From Bythopirellula sp041737835 (GTDB lineage: Bacteria; Planctomycetota; Planctomycetia; Pirellulales; Lacipirellulaceae), in NCBI GenBank assembly GCA_041737835.1, contig JBGSQY010000040.1: a stretch of 64,000 nt of DNA; one strand, 5' to 3'. Both the position numbers and the translations under genes were made by a program. Shown in pieces: positions 25,255-33,572 of the stretch (positions are counted from its first letter, which is position 1; each line of letters opens with the position of its first letter). The notes beneath the pieces were generated by a model that saw nothing but the letters and a program-made list of their open reading frames with translations, was not told the origin of the DNA and did not search any database.

Positions 25255-25262
25255 AGTAAAAC

Positions 25263-25724
25263 CTATTGCAGCTCAATCTTTCCACTGTTGTGAGACGGGG
25301 TGATCGAGCGTACCGAGAGAAATGTCTCGACAGCCAACGAAACCAAATAGGCCATGATCAAGAAGCCGGCAAACACTTGACCTTGCGGGCCATTCTTCTG
25401 TAGAGCCAGCCAGATGCACATCACCAAGGGTGGCAATAGCCGGCATCCCATCGCGAGCAATACGCCGGCCATTTGCTGGCCGCGCTGAGCGAAATAATGA
25501 GAAATCGTGAGGGCCGCGAGCCCGGGGGTAATGCATACACCGGTCGCGGAGAGCAGGGCCTCGACTCCGTTGCCACCCAACCAAATCGCAAGCGGCAGGC
25601 AAAGCAGGGTGAAACCAACAAGCGACAGGATTAAGATCATCGCGGACGCGACAAAGCTATTAGCGCAGGCGACCAAGCTGTTATCCGAGTTGCTGGTCGG
25701 CCAACTGGGGGCTTGCTGAGTCAC
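25263..25724 (-). CDS. AtpI-like four-helix membrane protein of the ATP synthase operon
   Basis: 153 residues with a GTG start and four predicted membrane helices (ILILSLVGFTLLCLPLAIWLGG, LAALTISHYFA, GVLLAMGCRLLPPLVMCIWLAL, GFLIMAYLVSLAVETF). Position between atpZ and atpB matches AtpI, a non-essential factor helping c-ring assembly. Sequence similarity to AtpI cannot be judged by eye, so the name rests on position and topology. Confidence 0.7.
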   Translation of the reverse strand: MTQQAPSWPTSNSDNSLVACANSFVASAMILILSLVGFTLLCLPLAIWLGGNGVEALLSATGVCITPGLAALTISHYFAQRGQQMAGVLLAMGCRLLPPLVMCIWLALQKNGPQGQVFAGFLIMAYLVSLAVETFLSVRSITPSHNSGKIELQ

Positions 25725-25764
25725 GGGATGACTTTCTGGTTCACCAAAAAAATGTTAAAGATCG

Positions 25765-26061
25765 TTAGCGCAAATCTGACCGATTCTTAGCCTTATACTT
25801 CGGGGCAGACTGGGCAATTACCTTCAACTGCTTGAAGGCCAAATACCCCCCCACCGCAAAGCCCAGGAGCAGAAACAAGGGTAGTGTTCCTGTCCTCTTA
25901 TCCAACCAATAACCCGCCAGTCCCGGCAGAACCATTTCCAAGGAGATGGTCATGATCCGCGACGCCCATTCGGAGGCTCTCGCCGTGGCCGAACGTCCGT
26001 CGGAAGCGTCGCCATTATCTTGAGCAGCGTCATCTTGACCAACTGGGGGCCGCAATGACAT
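25765..26061 (-). CDS. atpZ: AtpZ/AtpI-family protein
   Basis: 98 residues from the ATG at 26061; further upstream the frame is open but unlike the family. Two membrane helices (MTISLEMVLPGLAGYWLDK and LPLFLLLGFAVGGYLAFKQLK) with the GYWLD turn typical of AtpZ, which with AtpI is thought to supply Mg or Ca or help c-ring assembly. It is the first gene of the operon. Confidence 0.85.
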   Translation of the reverse strand: MSLRPPVGQDDAAQDNGDASDGRSATARASEWASRIMTISLEMVLPGLAGYWLDKRTGTLPLFLLLGFAVGGYLAFKQLKVIAQSAPKYKAKNRSDLR

Positions 26062-26647
26062 CGCTTTGAAATGCCTGTAGAGGTTGCGCTCGAAAGAATC
26101 GGACCGCTTAGAATGAGCCACAGACCTCCAGCCCAAGACTTCATCCCTCGCGGACTTGATTAATCTAATTACAGTTCAGAAAGGCGCAAAGGGGTATTCG
26201 TGAATTTTTTCACAAATTAGTTTGTGTTTTCATAACTCTTTATTGCATAGATGGTTATGAGATATTCTCGGAAATGCGCATAAGGGCTTACGTCGACAAG
26301 CAGGGTCGGAAACAAGCTTAGTAACAACTTACCAGCGGCCATTTGTTGCAAGCTCCCGCCCGATAACGATTTACGACGCAAAATGGCAGCAAAAAGCTTG
26401 CAATTCCGTAATTTAAGGGTAGTATGGGTTTTGCGGGAATTGCCGACTCTCAACAAAGGCGGGCCAGATTTCTGCAAAGCTCTCGTTTGGTCATGGAACG
26501 CCAAACAACAATCCGCACGGCAATTCGGCTGGATGTCGCCAGACTTTCCACCGCCGCATTCTGATTCGGCGTCTCTCACACGGATGTTCTATCCGTATCC
26601 ATCAGCTTCGAGAGTAATCGCGTTCGAGAACGCAGGGGTTTTGCGAT
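26062..26647. other. Divergent intergenic region between atpZ and the DUF4912 gene
   Basis: 586 bases with no convincing gene. AT-rich near 26200-26270, where CACAAATTAGTTTGTG (26211-26226) forms a 6-bp inverted repeat; this is the most promoter-like part for the ATP synthase operon. No further elements are recognised. Confidence 0.5.
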
Positions 26648-27739
26648 ATGACTGCTGCTGCATTGCGCTCCCGCACCGCAAAGGACTTGGCCCAAATGGC
26701 TCGTCAAAATGGCGTGGCCGGTTGGCATTCGATGAAAAAAGAAGAATTGATCGACGCCTTGGTGGTGATTGCACGTAAACGGAATCTCGAAACACGGCAG
26801 CCGGGCAATGGGCATGCCACCAACGGACGCGACGTGCAGCTCGGCACACAAACTCCCGCGCATGTCCGCAAGAGTTTGGAACAGCTGCATCAAAAGCTCG
26901 CAAATCTCAAAAACCTCGCCCACTCAGCCAAGCCCATATCCAGCGAAGTGAAAGACGACCGCTTGGTCGTGATGGTCCGCGATCCCTATTGGCTACATGC
27001 CTGTTGGGATCTCTCGCAGCGCAGCGTCGATCGGGCGCAAGTCGCCATGGGACCCCGCTGGCATACGGCGCAGCCGACCTTGCGAGTGATTCGCATCATG
27101 GAAGCCGGCACCTCGAAAATCGAACGCGACATTACGATTCACGGCGGCGTGTCGAATTGGTACGTCGACGTCAACGAACCACCTTGCAGCTTTCGCATGG
27201 AGATCGGCTATCTCTCTGCCGACGGCATGTTTTATGCGCTCGCTCGCAGCAACTCCGTGCAAACTCCGCCCGCGGGTTCTAGCGACGCGGTCGACGAAAA
27301 TTGGTCCGACGTCGCCCAAAATGCCGACATGATCTACGCCATGAGCGGCGGTTATTCTCCCCAAGGGACAAGCCGCGAATTGCAAGAATTGCTCGAAGAA
27401 CGTCTCCGCCGGCCGCTGGGTTCGCCGATGCACACACGCTTTGGCAACGGTGCGGCAGCATTGCTCCAAGAGGATGAAAGCATGGCGCTTGCCGTCGATG
27501 CCGAAGTCATCATCTACGGTGCTACCAATAAACATTCACACGTGACACTCAAAGGTGCGCCGGTGCAGGTCCGTCCCGACGGCACATTTTCGGCTAAGAT
27601 CAAACTCCCCGAACTGCGGCAAGTGATTCCGATCGTCGCCAGTTCCTGCGACGGTGTCGAGCAGCGAACCGTGATTCTCGCCATCGAGCGAAACACCAAG
27701 ATCATGGAACCAGTGGTCCGCGATCTCACTGGGCACTAG
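26648..27739 (+). CDS. DUF4912 domain protein with N-terminal Rho-N/SAP-like domain
   Basis: 363 residues. Residues 1-45 (LRSRTAKDLAQMARQNGVAGWHSMKKEELIDAL) match the Rho N-terminal/SAP-like helix-extended-loop-helix that binds nucleic acid. Residues ~100-190 carry the DUF4912 signature LVVMVRDPYWLHACWDLS with IERDITIHGG and EIGYLSADGMFYALARS. A beta-sandwich-like C-terminus (AEVIIYGATNKHSHVTLKG) follows. The molecular role of DUF4912 is unknown. It is divergent from the ATP synthase operon and precedes larE by 31 bases. Confidence 0.82.
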   Translation: MTAAALRSRTAKDLAQMARQNGVAGWHSMKKEELIDALVVIARKRNLETRQPGNGHATNGRDVQLGTQTPAHVRKSLEQLHQKLANLKNLAHSAKPISSEVKDDRLVVMVRDPYWLHACWDLSQRSVDRAQVAMGPRWHTAQPTLRVIRIMEAGTSKIERDITIHGGVSNWYVDVNEPPCSFRMEIGYLSADGMFYALARSNSVQTPPAGSSDAVDENWSDVAQNADMIYAMSGGYSPQGTSRELQELLEERLRRPLGSPMHTRFGNGAAALLQEDESMALAVDAEVIIYGATNKHSHVTLKGAPVQVRPDGTFSAKIKLPELRQVIPIVASSCDGVEQRTVILAIERNTKIMEPVVRDLTGH

Positions 27740-27770
27740 AATTCAGTCTTTGCCAGTGCATCGCACACAA

Positions 27771-28658
27771 ATGACTGAATCCATGTCGTCTGCTTCCCAA
27801 GATCAACTGGTCGAGTTTCTCGCCAAGCTGCCTGATTGCCTCGTCGCATTTTCAGGCGGCGTCGATAGCGCGGTCGTGGCTAAAGCCGCCCAGGTTGCGT
27901 TAGGGGATCGTGCCGTCGCCGTCACGGGCGTGAGTGCGAGCCTCGCCACGGGGGAACTCGAAGCCGCGCGCCGCATTGCCGCGGCCATCGGCATTCGCCA
28001 TGAAATCATCAACACCGACGAACTCAGCGACCCCGGCTATTTGGCCAATGCCCCGTCGCGATGTTGGCACTGCAAGAACGAGCTCTATTCGCAAATCCGC
28101 GGATTGGCCCAAAAGTTAGGCATGACACAAATCGCCAATGGCACGAACCGCGATGACCTCGGCGACTTTCGACCCGGCTTGCAAGCCGCGGCGGAGCAGG
28201 GCGTACTCAGTCCGCTTGTCGAATGCGGCATCGATAAGCAAGGAGTTAGGCAACTGGCTCTCGACTGGCAACTTGAAGTGTGGGACAAGCCCGCCTCGCC
28301 CTGCTTATCCAGCCGCGTGGTGTACGGGCTCGAAATCACGCCCGAACGTTTAGCACGCATCGATGCAGCCGAAGCGTTGCTCAAGGAGTTAGGTTTCACG
28401 GGGGTGCGAGTGCGTTGCCATCACGACGAGCTCGCAAGGCTGGAAGTCGCGGCTGATGAAATCGCGCGGCTCGCCGATACAGAATTGCGCACAAAGATTG
28501 CCACACGCTTACGCGAGTTCGGCTTCCGGTTTGTAACGATCGACCTGGAAGGCTTCCGCTCGGGGAGTTTCTTGCCGTTGGTGATTCCTGTCATTCCCGC
28601 GCAGGCGGGAGTCCAGAGAGCACCGTCAAATCCTGAATCTCCGCCTACCCGGGAATGA
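27771..28658 (+). CDS. larE: LarE, ATP-dependent sacrificial sulfur transferase
   Basis: 295 residues from ATG 27771 (ATG 27783 also possible). PP-loop LVAFSGGVDSAVVAKAA near the N-terminus adenylates the substrate; the sacrificial Cys is in WDKPASPCLSSRVVYG. It inserts sulfur during synthesis of the nickel-pincer nucleotide cofactor of LarA enzymes. The last ~25 residues (from VIPVIPAQAGVQ) are encoded by a dispersed palindromic repeat and are probably not native to the family. larB and larC are not adjacent; a LarA-like gene lies at 39505. Confidence 0.9.
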   Translation: MTESMSSASQDQLVEFLAKLPDCLVAFSGGVDSAVVAKAAQVALGDRAVAVTGVSASLATGELEAARRIAAAIGIRHEIINTDELSDPGYLANAPSRCWHCKNELYSQIRGLAQKLGMTQIANGTNRDDLGDFRPGLQAAAEQGVLSPLVECGIDKQGVRQLALDWQLEVWDKPASPCLSSRVVYGLEITPERLARIDAAEALLKELGFTGVRVRCHHDELARLEVAADEIARLADTELRTKIATRLREFGFRFVTIDLEGFRSGSFLPLVIPVIPAQAGVQRAPSNPESPPTRE

Positions 28659-28659
28659 C
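28590..28659. repeat. Palindromic dispersed repeat at the 3' end of larE
   Basis: GTCATTCCCG (28590-28599) pairs perfectly with CGGGAATGAC (28650-28659), and the similarity continues inward (AGGCGG on both arms). The left arm has its own CCCGC/GCGGG hairpin. This is the widespread ATTCCCGCG-type interspersed repeat; a relative lies at 52057-52099. Confidence 0.65.
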
Positions 28660-29281
28660 GAAGCGGGACTAAATGAGGATGCAGGATTAATACCCTCCTC
28701 AGAAGTGGGGCACGCACCTATGACCGGTTTCTCTGTTTGTAAACGAAGCCGACACGATATCATAGGACCGGACTAAACGTCAGCTGCGACGGGATGCTAA
28801 AACGCGCTAGCCGATGCAGGACACGCCCTCCTTACGCACTTTGTTAATGAGGGGTACGGAAACTCGCCGATGACGGTCAAAGCTGTCGAAGGTCTCACAT
28901 GAGATTTCCAAAAACCTAACGGTCGACAGACATTAAAAATAGACCTGTGTTTTCAGATGACAAGGCGCGAAATTTTGCTTTCTTGACCTTTCCCGATAAA
29001 GTAACGGATCCCGCATTGGGAAAGACTCAACGTCTAAGTTAGCCCGGATGGAAAGTTCCTGGCTCCATAAGGTCAGGCAAGACCTTGATCATCTAGCGCC
29101 CCTCAACCATTCGATATATCTATATACTCAAGGGAATCAATTTAGGTCGGCTGCATCGCATTCAGCCCTGATCGCAAGTTGCTGGCCTTCGGCAACGCGG
29201 ATGTGATGACACAATTAAGTGCTCAACGCATTTTTTCAGATTCTGTTTAATCGCAACCTCAAGTGCTCTTACCTATTTACT
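28660..29281. other. Convergent intergenic region without recognised genes
   Basis: 622 bases between the 3' ends of larE and the msrQ fusion gene. A short inverted repeat AAGGTC/GACCTT lies near 29078-29095. No conserved coding sequence or RNA is recognised. Confidence 0.5.
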
Positions 29282-30982
29282 TCATGCTTCCAAGGACAAA
29301 TCTTCCAACGCATACGCTTGGCAGGCGAGGATAAAGCCAGCTTGCTTTTCGCTCTCTAGTAACGCATCTTCGGCGTTCATCTTGACCCTGCCCAAGGAAA
29401 GTTTGGTTTTGCACTGGCCGCAAACCCCGCTGCGGCACTCGAAGGGGAGATCGACGCCGATTTCTTCCGCCGCTTCGAGGACCGTCACATTCTTGGTAAT
29501 ACGGCCTGATTTAGAAGATCGCTGGAAGTGGATACCAGCGTCTTCGGCAACCATTGTGACATCGCCATTCTTTATTATTGGTTTGGTAACATCAACGAGT
29601 GGCGAATCGACCGCTGGCGAAACGAAAGCTTCGGTTTTGATCCGCTCACGAGTGACCCCCATGCTGACTAGCGACTCGGTCACCCCAGTCATCATCGGTT
29701 GCGGGCCGCAGAGATGCACCAGTGGCGTTCGCCAATCGTCCACCCATTTTTCGAGTACCATGCGATTGAGGCGGCCACATTCGCCGGTCCAAGCGGGATC
29801 GGCCTCGGCGGCCGAGAGAATGATGTGTACATGTAGATTCGGAAAGCGGGCCGACAAATGTTTCAGCTCTTCATGGAAGATAATGGCGTCGGGAGTGCGC
29901 GCGGCAATGAGAAAGTCGATTCTGCCGGGCCAGCAGGAATCAGTGAGGTAGCGGGTCATTGACATCAAAGGCGTGATGCCAACTCCTCCGGCAATCAATA
30001 CGACTCGCTCGCAACCCTTTCCATCGAAGACAAAATGACCCGCCGGTGCGGAGACTTTGAGGCGATCGCCTTCGCGAACGTGGTCATGCAAATTCCGCGA
30101 GGAGGTACCAAATGGCTCGCGTTTCACGCTGATCTCACAATAGCGGGAGCGCGAGGGGGCCGAGGCAATGGTGTAACATCTGATTACGCGACGGCCCTCG
30201 ATCTGTTGTTCGAGAGTCAGGTATTGTCCTGGTTGGTAGTCGAAGGGGAGCGGACCGCCGTCGACCGCAACGAGTCGAAAGGTGCGAACTTCGGATGTTT
30301 CCGAGAAAATCCGAGCAACGCGGAGTTCGCCTTTCCAAAATGAGCGTTTGAGCGGAGCTGGGGAGGTCACGGATTTCGGCTTTTGTTGGGCTGCCTGACG
30401 GAGATCGCGATAGTGCAAAACGAAGCGCGATCCCAGCAGCAAGCCGAGTAGCCCCGCGAAGGCGAGCGGTTGGCGGACGTCGGATTTCACGAGCAAATAA
30501 TAGTGTAATACTCCCAAGGCAATTGCGAGATAGGCCAAGCGATGGAGGAGTTTCCAGCGTTTGCCGCCGAGTCGCCGGACCATGGAATCGCTGGAAGTAA
30601 TTGCGAGCGGCGTCAACAAAACCACGGCCGCAAAGCCGACTTGCAGATACCGCCGCGACAGGATTTCTTGCAAGGTGCTGGTGAGATTCAAGGCTCGATC
30701 GAGGCCGACATAAATCGCTAGGTGGATGCAGACATAATAAAACCCCCACAAGCCCAACGGGCGTCTGACTGCCAGCAATTCGTTCCACTTGGTGACACGC
30801 CTCAGAGGGGTCACAAGAAGTGAGAGCATGAAAAAGATGAGCGCGAGTAGTCCCGTGGTGCGCAGCGCATCGTTCACGGCATTAGCGCCCAAGCGTCCGT
30901 GATAGGCATCCCAGGCCAGTATTAAGCCAGGAATCGCGCCATTGACCCAAACCAGAGTTTTGTAGAATTTCGCTTTGCTCAT
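29282..30982 (-). CDS. msrQ: MsrQ-like haem membrane subunit fused to flavin reductase and 2Fe-2S ferredoxin
   Basis: 566 residues, against ~200 for E. coli MsrQ. Residues 1-190 are a six-helix ferric-reductase-like haem domain (PLGLWGFYYVCIHLAIYVGLD, WKLLHRLAYLAIALGVLHYY with His ligands). Residues ~215-440 are an FNR-type module: FAD motif RCYTIASAPS and NAD(P) motif GGVGITPLMSM, ending HLCGPQPMM. Residues ~480-566 are a plant-type ferredoxin with Cys516, Cys521, Cys524 (CRSGVCGQC) and Cys554. Together these form a complete wire from cytoplasmic NAD(P)H through FAD, 2Fe-2S and haem to the periplasmic MsrP encoded 26 bases upstream. Fusion is seen directly; the electron path is inferred. Confidence 0.9.
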   Translation of the reverse strand: MSKAKFYKTLVWVNGAIPGLILAWDAYHGRLGANAVNDALRTTGLLALIFFMLSLLVTPLRRVTKWNELLAVRRPLGLWGFYYVCIHLAIYVGLDRALNLTSTLQEILSRRYLQVGFAAVVLLTPLAITSSDSMVRRLGGKRWKLLHRLAYLAIALGVLHYYLLVKSDVRQPLAFAGLLGLLLGSRFVLHYRDLRQAAQQKPKSVTSPAPLKRSFWKGELRVARIFSETSEVRTFRLVAVDGGPLPFDYQPGQYLTLEQQIEGRRVIRCYTIASAPSRSRYCEISVKREPFGTSSRNLHDHVREGDRLKVSAPAGHFVFDGKGCERVVLIAGGVGITPLMSMTRYLTDSCWPGRIDFLIAARTPDAIIFHEELKHLSARFPNLHVHIILSAAEADPAWTGECGRLNRMVLEKWVDDWRTPLVHLCGPQPMMTGVTESLVSMGVTRERIKTEAFVSPAVDSPLVDVTKPIIKNGDVTMVAEDAGIHFQRSSKSGRITKNVTVLEAAEEIGVDLPFECRSGVCGQCKTKLSLGRVKMNAEDALLESEKQAGFILACQAYALEDLSLEA

Positions 30983-31008
30983 AAACGGTCGATCAAAGAT
31001 ACACGTTT

Positions 31009-31977
31009 CTAAAAATTGGTACTCAAGTCCATCCCTTCGTAGAGATGAGCGACTTGGTCGGCATAGCCATTGAAGGGAAGAGTATTGCGGCGGCCTGATT
31101 CGCCGATGCGTTGTTCAGTGGCCTGACTCCAGCGCGGGTGGTCCACAGCTGGATTCACGTTGGCGTAGAACCCATACTCATCCGGTCCATAACGATTCCA
31201 CGAGGTGACGGGTTGGTCGGCGACCAATGAAATCTTGACAATCGACTTGATTCCCTTGAAACCGTATTTCCAGGGGACGACCAAGCGAATCGGGGCACCA
31301 TCCTGCGGCGGTAGTTCCCGACCATAAAGTCCGGTGGCCAAGATGGTGAGCGGGTGCATGGCCTCGTCCAAACGCAAGCCTTCAATATAGGGCCACTCGA
31401 GGACAGCGGTTTTTTGCCCGGGCATGCGGTCGGGGGCGAGCAATGTTTCAAATGCCACGTACTTGGCGGTGGGCAGCGGCTCGACGGCTGCGAGCAATTT
31501 TGCCAACGGGAAGCCAGCCCACGGGATGACCATCGACCAAGCTTCAACGCACCGCATACGATAGACGCGTTCTTCGGGAGGACCAAATTGGCCCAAATCA
31601 TCAAGTCCGAACACTTGAGGTTTATTGACTAGGCCCTCCACAGCGAGTTGCCAGCCATCGGTCTTGAAGTCCGCGGCCAGCCGAGCGACGTCCATTTTGT
31701 TGGTGGTGAATTCGTAAAAATTGTTGTAGTTGGTGATCGACTCGAACGACGTTTTTGGCTCATCAACGAAGAATCCGCTCGCTGGGGGAGTATCTTGAGC
31801 GGCAACAACTTGCGGTAGCTCCCGGGTCTCAATCGTTTGCATGGGCGTGCCCTTGAGCAGTCGATAGAGCAACGCCGTACCCGCAGCGGTCCCCAGTAAA
31901 GCCCCAGAGCGGAGCAACGCGCGGCGATTGAAATAGAGTTCGGGAGGTGTAATTTTGTCTTGGTTGTCATCACTCAT
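31009..31977 (-). CDS. msrP: MsrP, periplasmic molybdopterin methionine sulfoxide reductase catalytic subunit
   Basis: 322 residues from ATG 31977 (AAGAGA upstream); the open frame further upstream is not conserved-looking. Tat signal: NRRALLRSGALLGTAAG. The molybdenum ligand Cys is in RMRCVEAWSMVIPWAGFPL, followed by the sulfite-oxidase-fold APIRLVVPWKYGFKGIKSI, both hallmarks of MsrP (YedY). It reduces methionine sulfoxide in exported proteins, taking electrons from MsrQ. The upstream gene encodes an exported Met-rich protein, a likely substrate. Confidence 0.93.
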   Translation of the reverse strand: MSDDNQDKITPPELYFNRRALLRSGALLGTAAGTALLYRLLKGTPMQTIETRELPQVVAAQDTPPASGFFVDEPKTSFESITNYNNFYEFTTNKMDVARLAADFKTDGWQLAVEGLVNKPQVFGLDDLGQFGPPEERVYRMRCVEAWSMVIPWAGFPLAKLLAAVEPLPTAKYVAFETLLAPDRMPGQKTAVLEWPYIEGLRLDEAMHPLTILATGLYGRELPPQDGAPIRLVVPWKYGFKGIKSIVKISLVADQPVTSWNRYGPDEYGFYANVNPAVDHPRWSQATEQRIGESGRRNTLPFNGYADQVAHLYEGMDLSTNF

Positions 31978-32044
31978 GTGAGTGTCTCTTAAAGTGGGAA
32001 ACGACAGCAAATAATCAATATGCCCTTGCGATAAAGGAAGGTAT

Positions 32045-32067
32045 GCCCAGGGGAGCAACCCCTGGGC
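32045..32067. promoter_or_regulatory. Hairpin between the Met-rich gene and msrP
   Basis: GCCCAGGGG and CCCCTGGGC form a perfect 9-bp GC-rich stem with a 5-base loop inside the 145-base gap. On the transcribed minus strand it lies after the Met-rich gene and is followed by only a weak T-rich tract, so it could be a partial terminator or an mRNA 3'-end stabiliser. Confidence 0.55.
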
Positions 32068-32122
32068 CGGGCAAGCAACATGTTCACGGGGTTCATAAAG
32101 ATACCACACAAGTCTCAAAGAG

Positions 32123-32599
32123 CTACTTGGCCACCAGGGCTTCGCCGTGCATCATCTCCATTTTGCTGGTGACCATTTGGCGCACCATCACTTCCTGCAT
32201 CAAGGACATCATGAATGCCTTGTCATTCATCATTTTGGTTTTGGCAGCCATGAGTTTATCAGCCATCATTTTGTCGGCCTGAGGTTTCTTTTCCATTTCC
32301 ATCGCCATGTCGTTTTTCATGGCCATCATCATTGGTTTGTCCATCATCATTTCCTGGATCATCATTTCGCGCGCCATCATCATGGTCATTTTGTCGCTGG
32401 CCATTTTGTCGTCGGCCATCATGCCCATCATTTCCTTTTTGGCCATCATCAAGCCTTCATCCATCATTTTCTTGTCCATCATAGGCTTTTGCATCATGGC
32501 TTTTTCCATTTTGGGAGCGGCCGTCGTTTGACACATCGCTGTCGGGGTTAAAATCATGCTGAAGATCATTCCCAGGACCAACATCAATAGAGTACGCAT
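32123..32599 (-). CDS. Exported methionine-rich protein, MrpX-like oxidant scavenger candidate
   Basis: 158 residues, 48 of them Met (30%), the rest mostly Lys, Asp, Glu and Ala. Start is the ATG at 32599, with GGAG 9 bases upstream; the ATG five codons earlier lacks a ribosome site. Residues 1-24 are a signal peptide (LLMLVLGMIFSMILTPTAMC). The mature part is a low-complexity run of KMM, DMM and EMM units, with no Cys, probably helical. In Azospira suillum a secreted Met-rich peptide (MrpX) made with a YedY-type reductase absorbs hypochlorite; the neighbouring msrP and msrQ argue for the same cycle here. Metal binding by the Met clusters is an alternative. Confidence 0.85.
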   Translation of the reverse strand: MRTLLMLVLGMIFSMILTPTAMCQTTAAPKMEKAMMQKPMMDKKMMDEGLMMAKKEMMGMMADDKMASDKMTMMMAREMMIQEMMMDKPMMMAMKNDMAMEMEKKPQADKMMADKLMAAKTKMMNDKAFMMSLMQEVMVRQMVTSKMEMMHGEALVAK

Positions 32600-32724
32600 T
32601 ATTTTCTTCTCCATAACTGTGGTAAGACTGCCAGCAACGCCAGGCGACGTTTCGCGTCCTGACAAGTTGCTTTCCGACACGGCATCGGAATCAGGAAATC
32701 TTAGGAAGAGCTGGTGCTGATCTT

Positions 32725-32757
32725 GTAACGATTGCGTAAAGATTTGGTAAAGTGGGC
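32725..32757. promoter_or_regulatory. Three tandem 11-bp direct repeats, candidate response-regulator operator
   Basis: GTAACGATTGC, GTAAAGATTTG and GTAAAGTGGGC follow each other exactly, one helical turn apart, in the 250-base divergent region. OmpR/PhoB-family regulators bind such head-to-tail repeats as dimers with 10-11 base periodicity. The third repeat overlaps the -35 position of the promoter at 32766. Confidence 0.65.
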
Positions 32758-32765
32758 CGTGAACT

Positions 32766-32771
32766 TATGAT
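32766..32771 (+). promoter_or_regulatory. Candidate -10 box for the two-component operon
   Basis: TATGAT, one base from the TATAAT consensus, with a poor -35 (TTTGGT, 32743-32748) 17 bases upstream overlapped by the direct repeats. A weak -35 with an activator site on top is the layout of a response-regulator-activated promoter. The start codon of the regulator is 78 bases downstream. Confidence 0.4.
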
Positions 32772-32849
32772 AACTCCATGCCGCAAGCAGCCAACAAGCA
32801 TTAAGTTTACAATAATATTCTTGCCCAAAGCCTCAACTCGGATTGCGAC

Positions 32850-33572
32850 ATGACTGCGACGAAATTGCCGTTGATTCTGCTGGCGGAAGACGATTTGAAG
32901 ACATCGAACTTGCTGGCGGTTTACCTAGAACGGGAAGGTTACCAGACGATTGCCGCTTACGATGGCCAACAGGCGATTGATCAGCATCGCAGGCGGAACC
33001 CTGATTTTGTCGTGCTTGATGTGATGCTGCCCCATAAAGATGGCTGGGAAGTCTGTCGCGAAATCCGTCAGCATTCCGAAGTGCCCGTGCTGTTTCTCAC
33101 GGCCCGAGATGACGAAAGTGATCGGCTGCTGGGCCTGGGACTAGGGGCCGATGATTACGTCCTCAAACCCTTTAGTCCCCGTGAGGTTGTGGCTCGGATT
33201 AAGGGGATTTTGCGGCGCACACGAGCCGTGAATGTTTATGACGCGGCAAGCGATGTTCTTACTCACGGTGCACTCGTCCTTGATACGACGAAACGGCGCG
33301 TAAGCTTGGACGGTGAGTCGGTGGAATTAACGCCTATCGAGTATACCTTGCTCTTGACGCTGATGTCGACTCCCGGGCGCGTGTTTCAGAGGGATGAAAT
33401 CATCACTCGGCTTTATCCTCGCGGCGAATCGGTGGTTGATCGCGTGGTGGATGTTCACGTGGGTAAATTGCGGCAAAAAATCGAAGCTGATCCCGCGGAC
33501 CCAAAATACATCATCACCGTGCGCGGCACGGGATACCGATTTGCCGACCGGCGCAGTGAGTTAGGATCATGA
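32850..33572 (+). CDS. OmpR-family response regulator divergent from the Met-rich/msrPQ genes
   Basis: 240 residues. Receiver: acidic pair LAEDD, phospho-acceptor Asp in FVVLDVMLPHKDGWEV (~56), Thr in LFLTARDDE and Lys in YVLKPFSPRE. A winged-helix domain follows (VELTPIEYTLLLTLMSTPGRVFQRDEI, IEADPADPKYIITVRGTGYRF). It overlaps the kinase gene by 4 bases. In E. coli msrPQ is controlled by the HprR/HprS pair in response to hypochlorite; position suggests an equivalent role. Confidence 0.92.
   Translation: MTATKLPLILLAEDDLKTSNLLAVYLEREGYQTIAAYDGQQAIDQHRRRNPDFVVLDVMLPHKDGWEVCREIRQHSEVPVLFLTARDDESDRLLGLGLGADDYVLKPFSPREVVARIKGILRRTRAVNVYDAASDVLTHGALVLDTTKRRVSLDGESVELTPIEYTLLLTLMSTPGRVFQRDEIITRLYPRGESVVDRVVDVHVGKLRQKIEADPADPKYIITVRGTGYRFADRRSELGS

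Noticed and set aside
26217..26778. Possible small genes in the atp/DUF4912 intergenic region on either strand
   Set aside because: The frames lack ribosome sites and motifs and overlap each other; more likely promoter and leader sequence.
32147..32551. Plus-strand open frame encoding an extremely His-rich protein
   Set aside because: It is the antisense of the Met-rich gene: ATG codons read as CAT (His) on the other strand. The minus-strand frame has a signal peptide, ribosome site and operon context.
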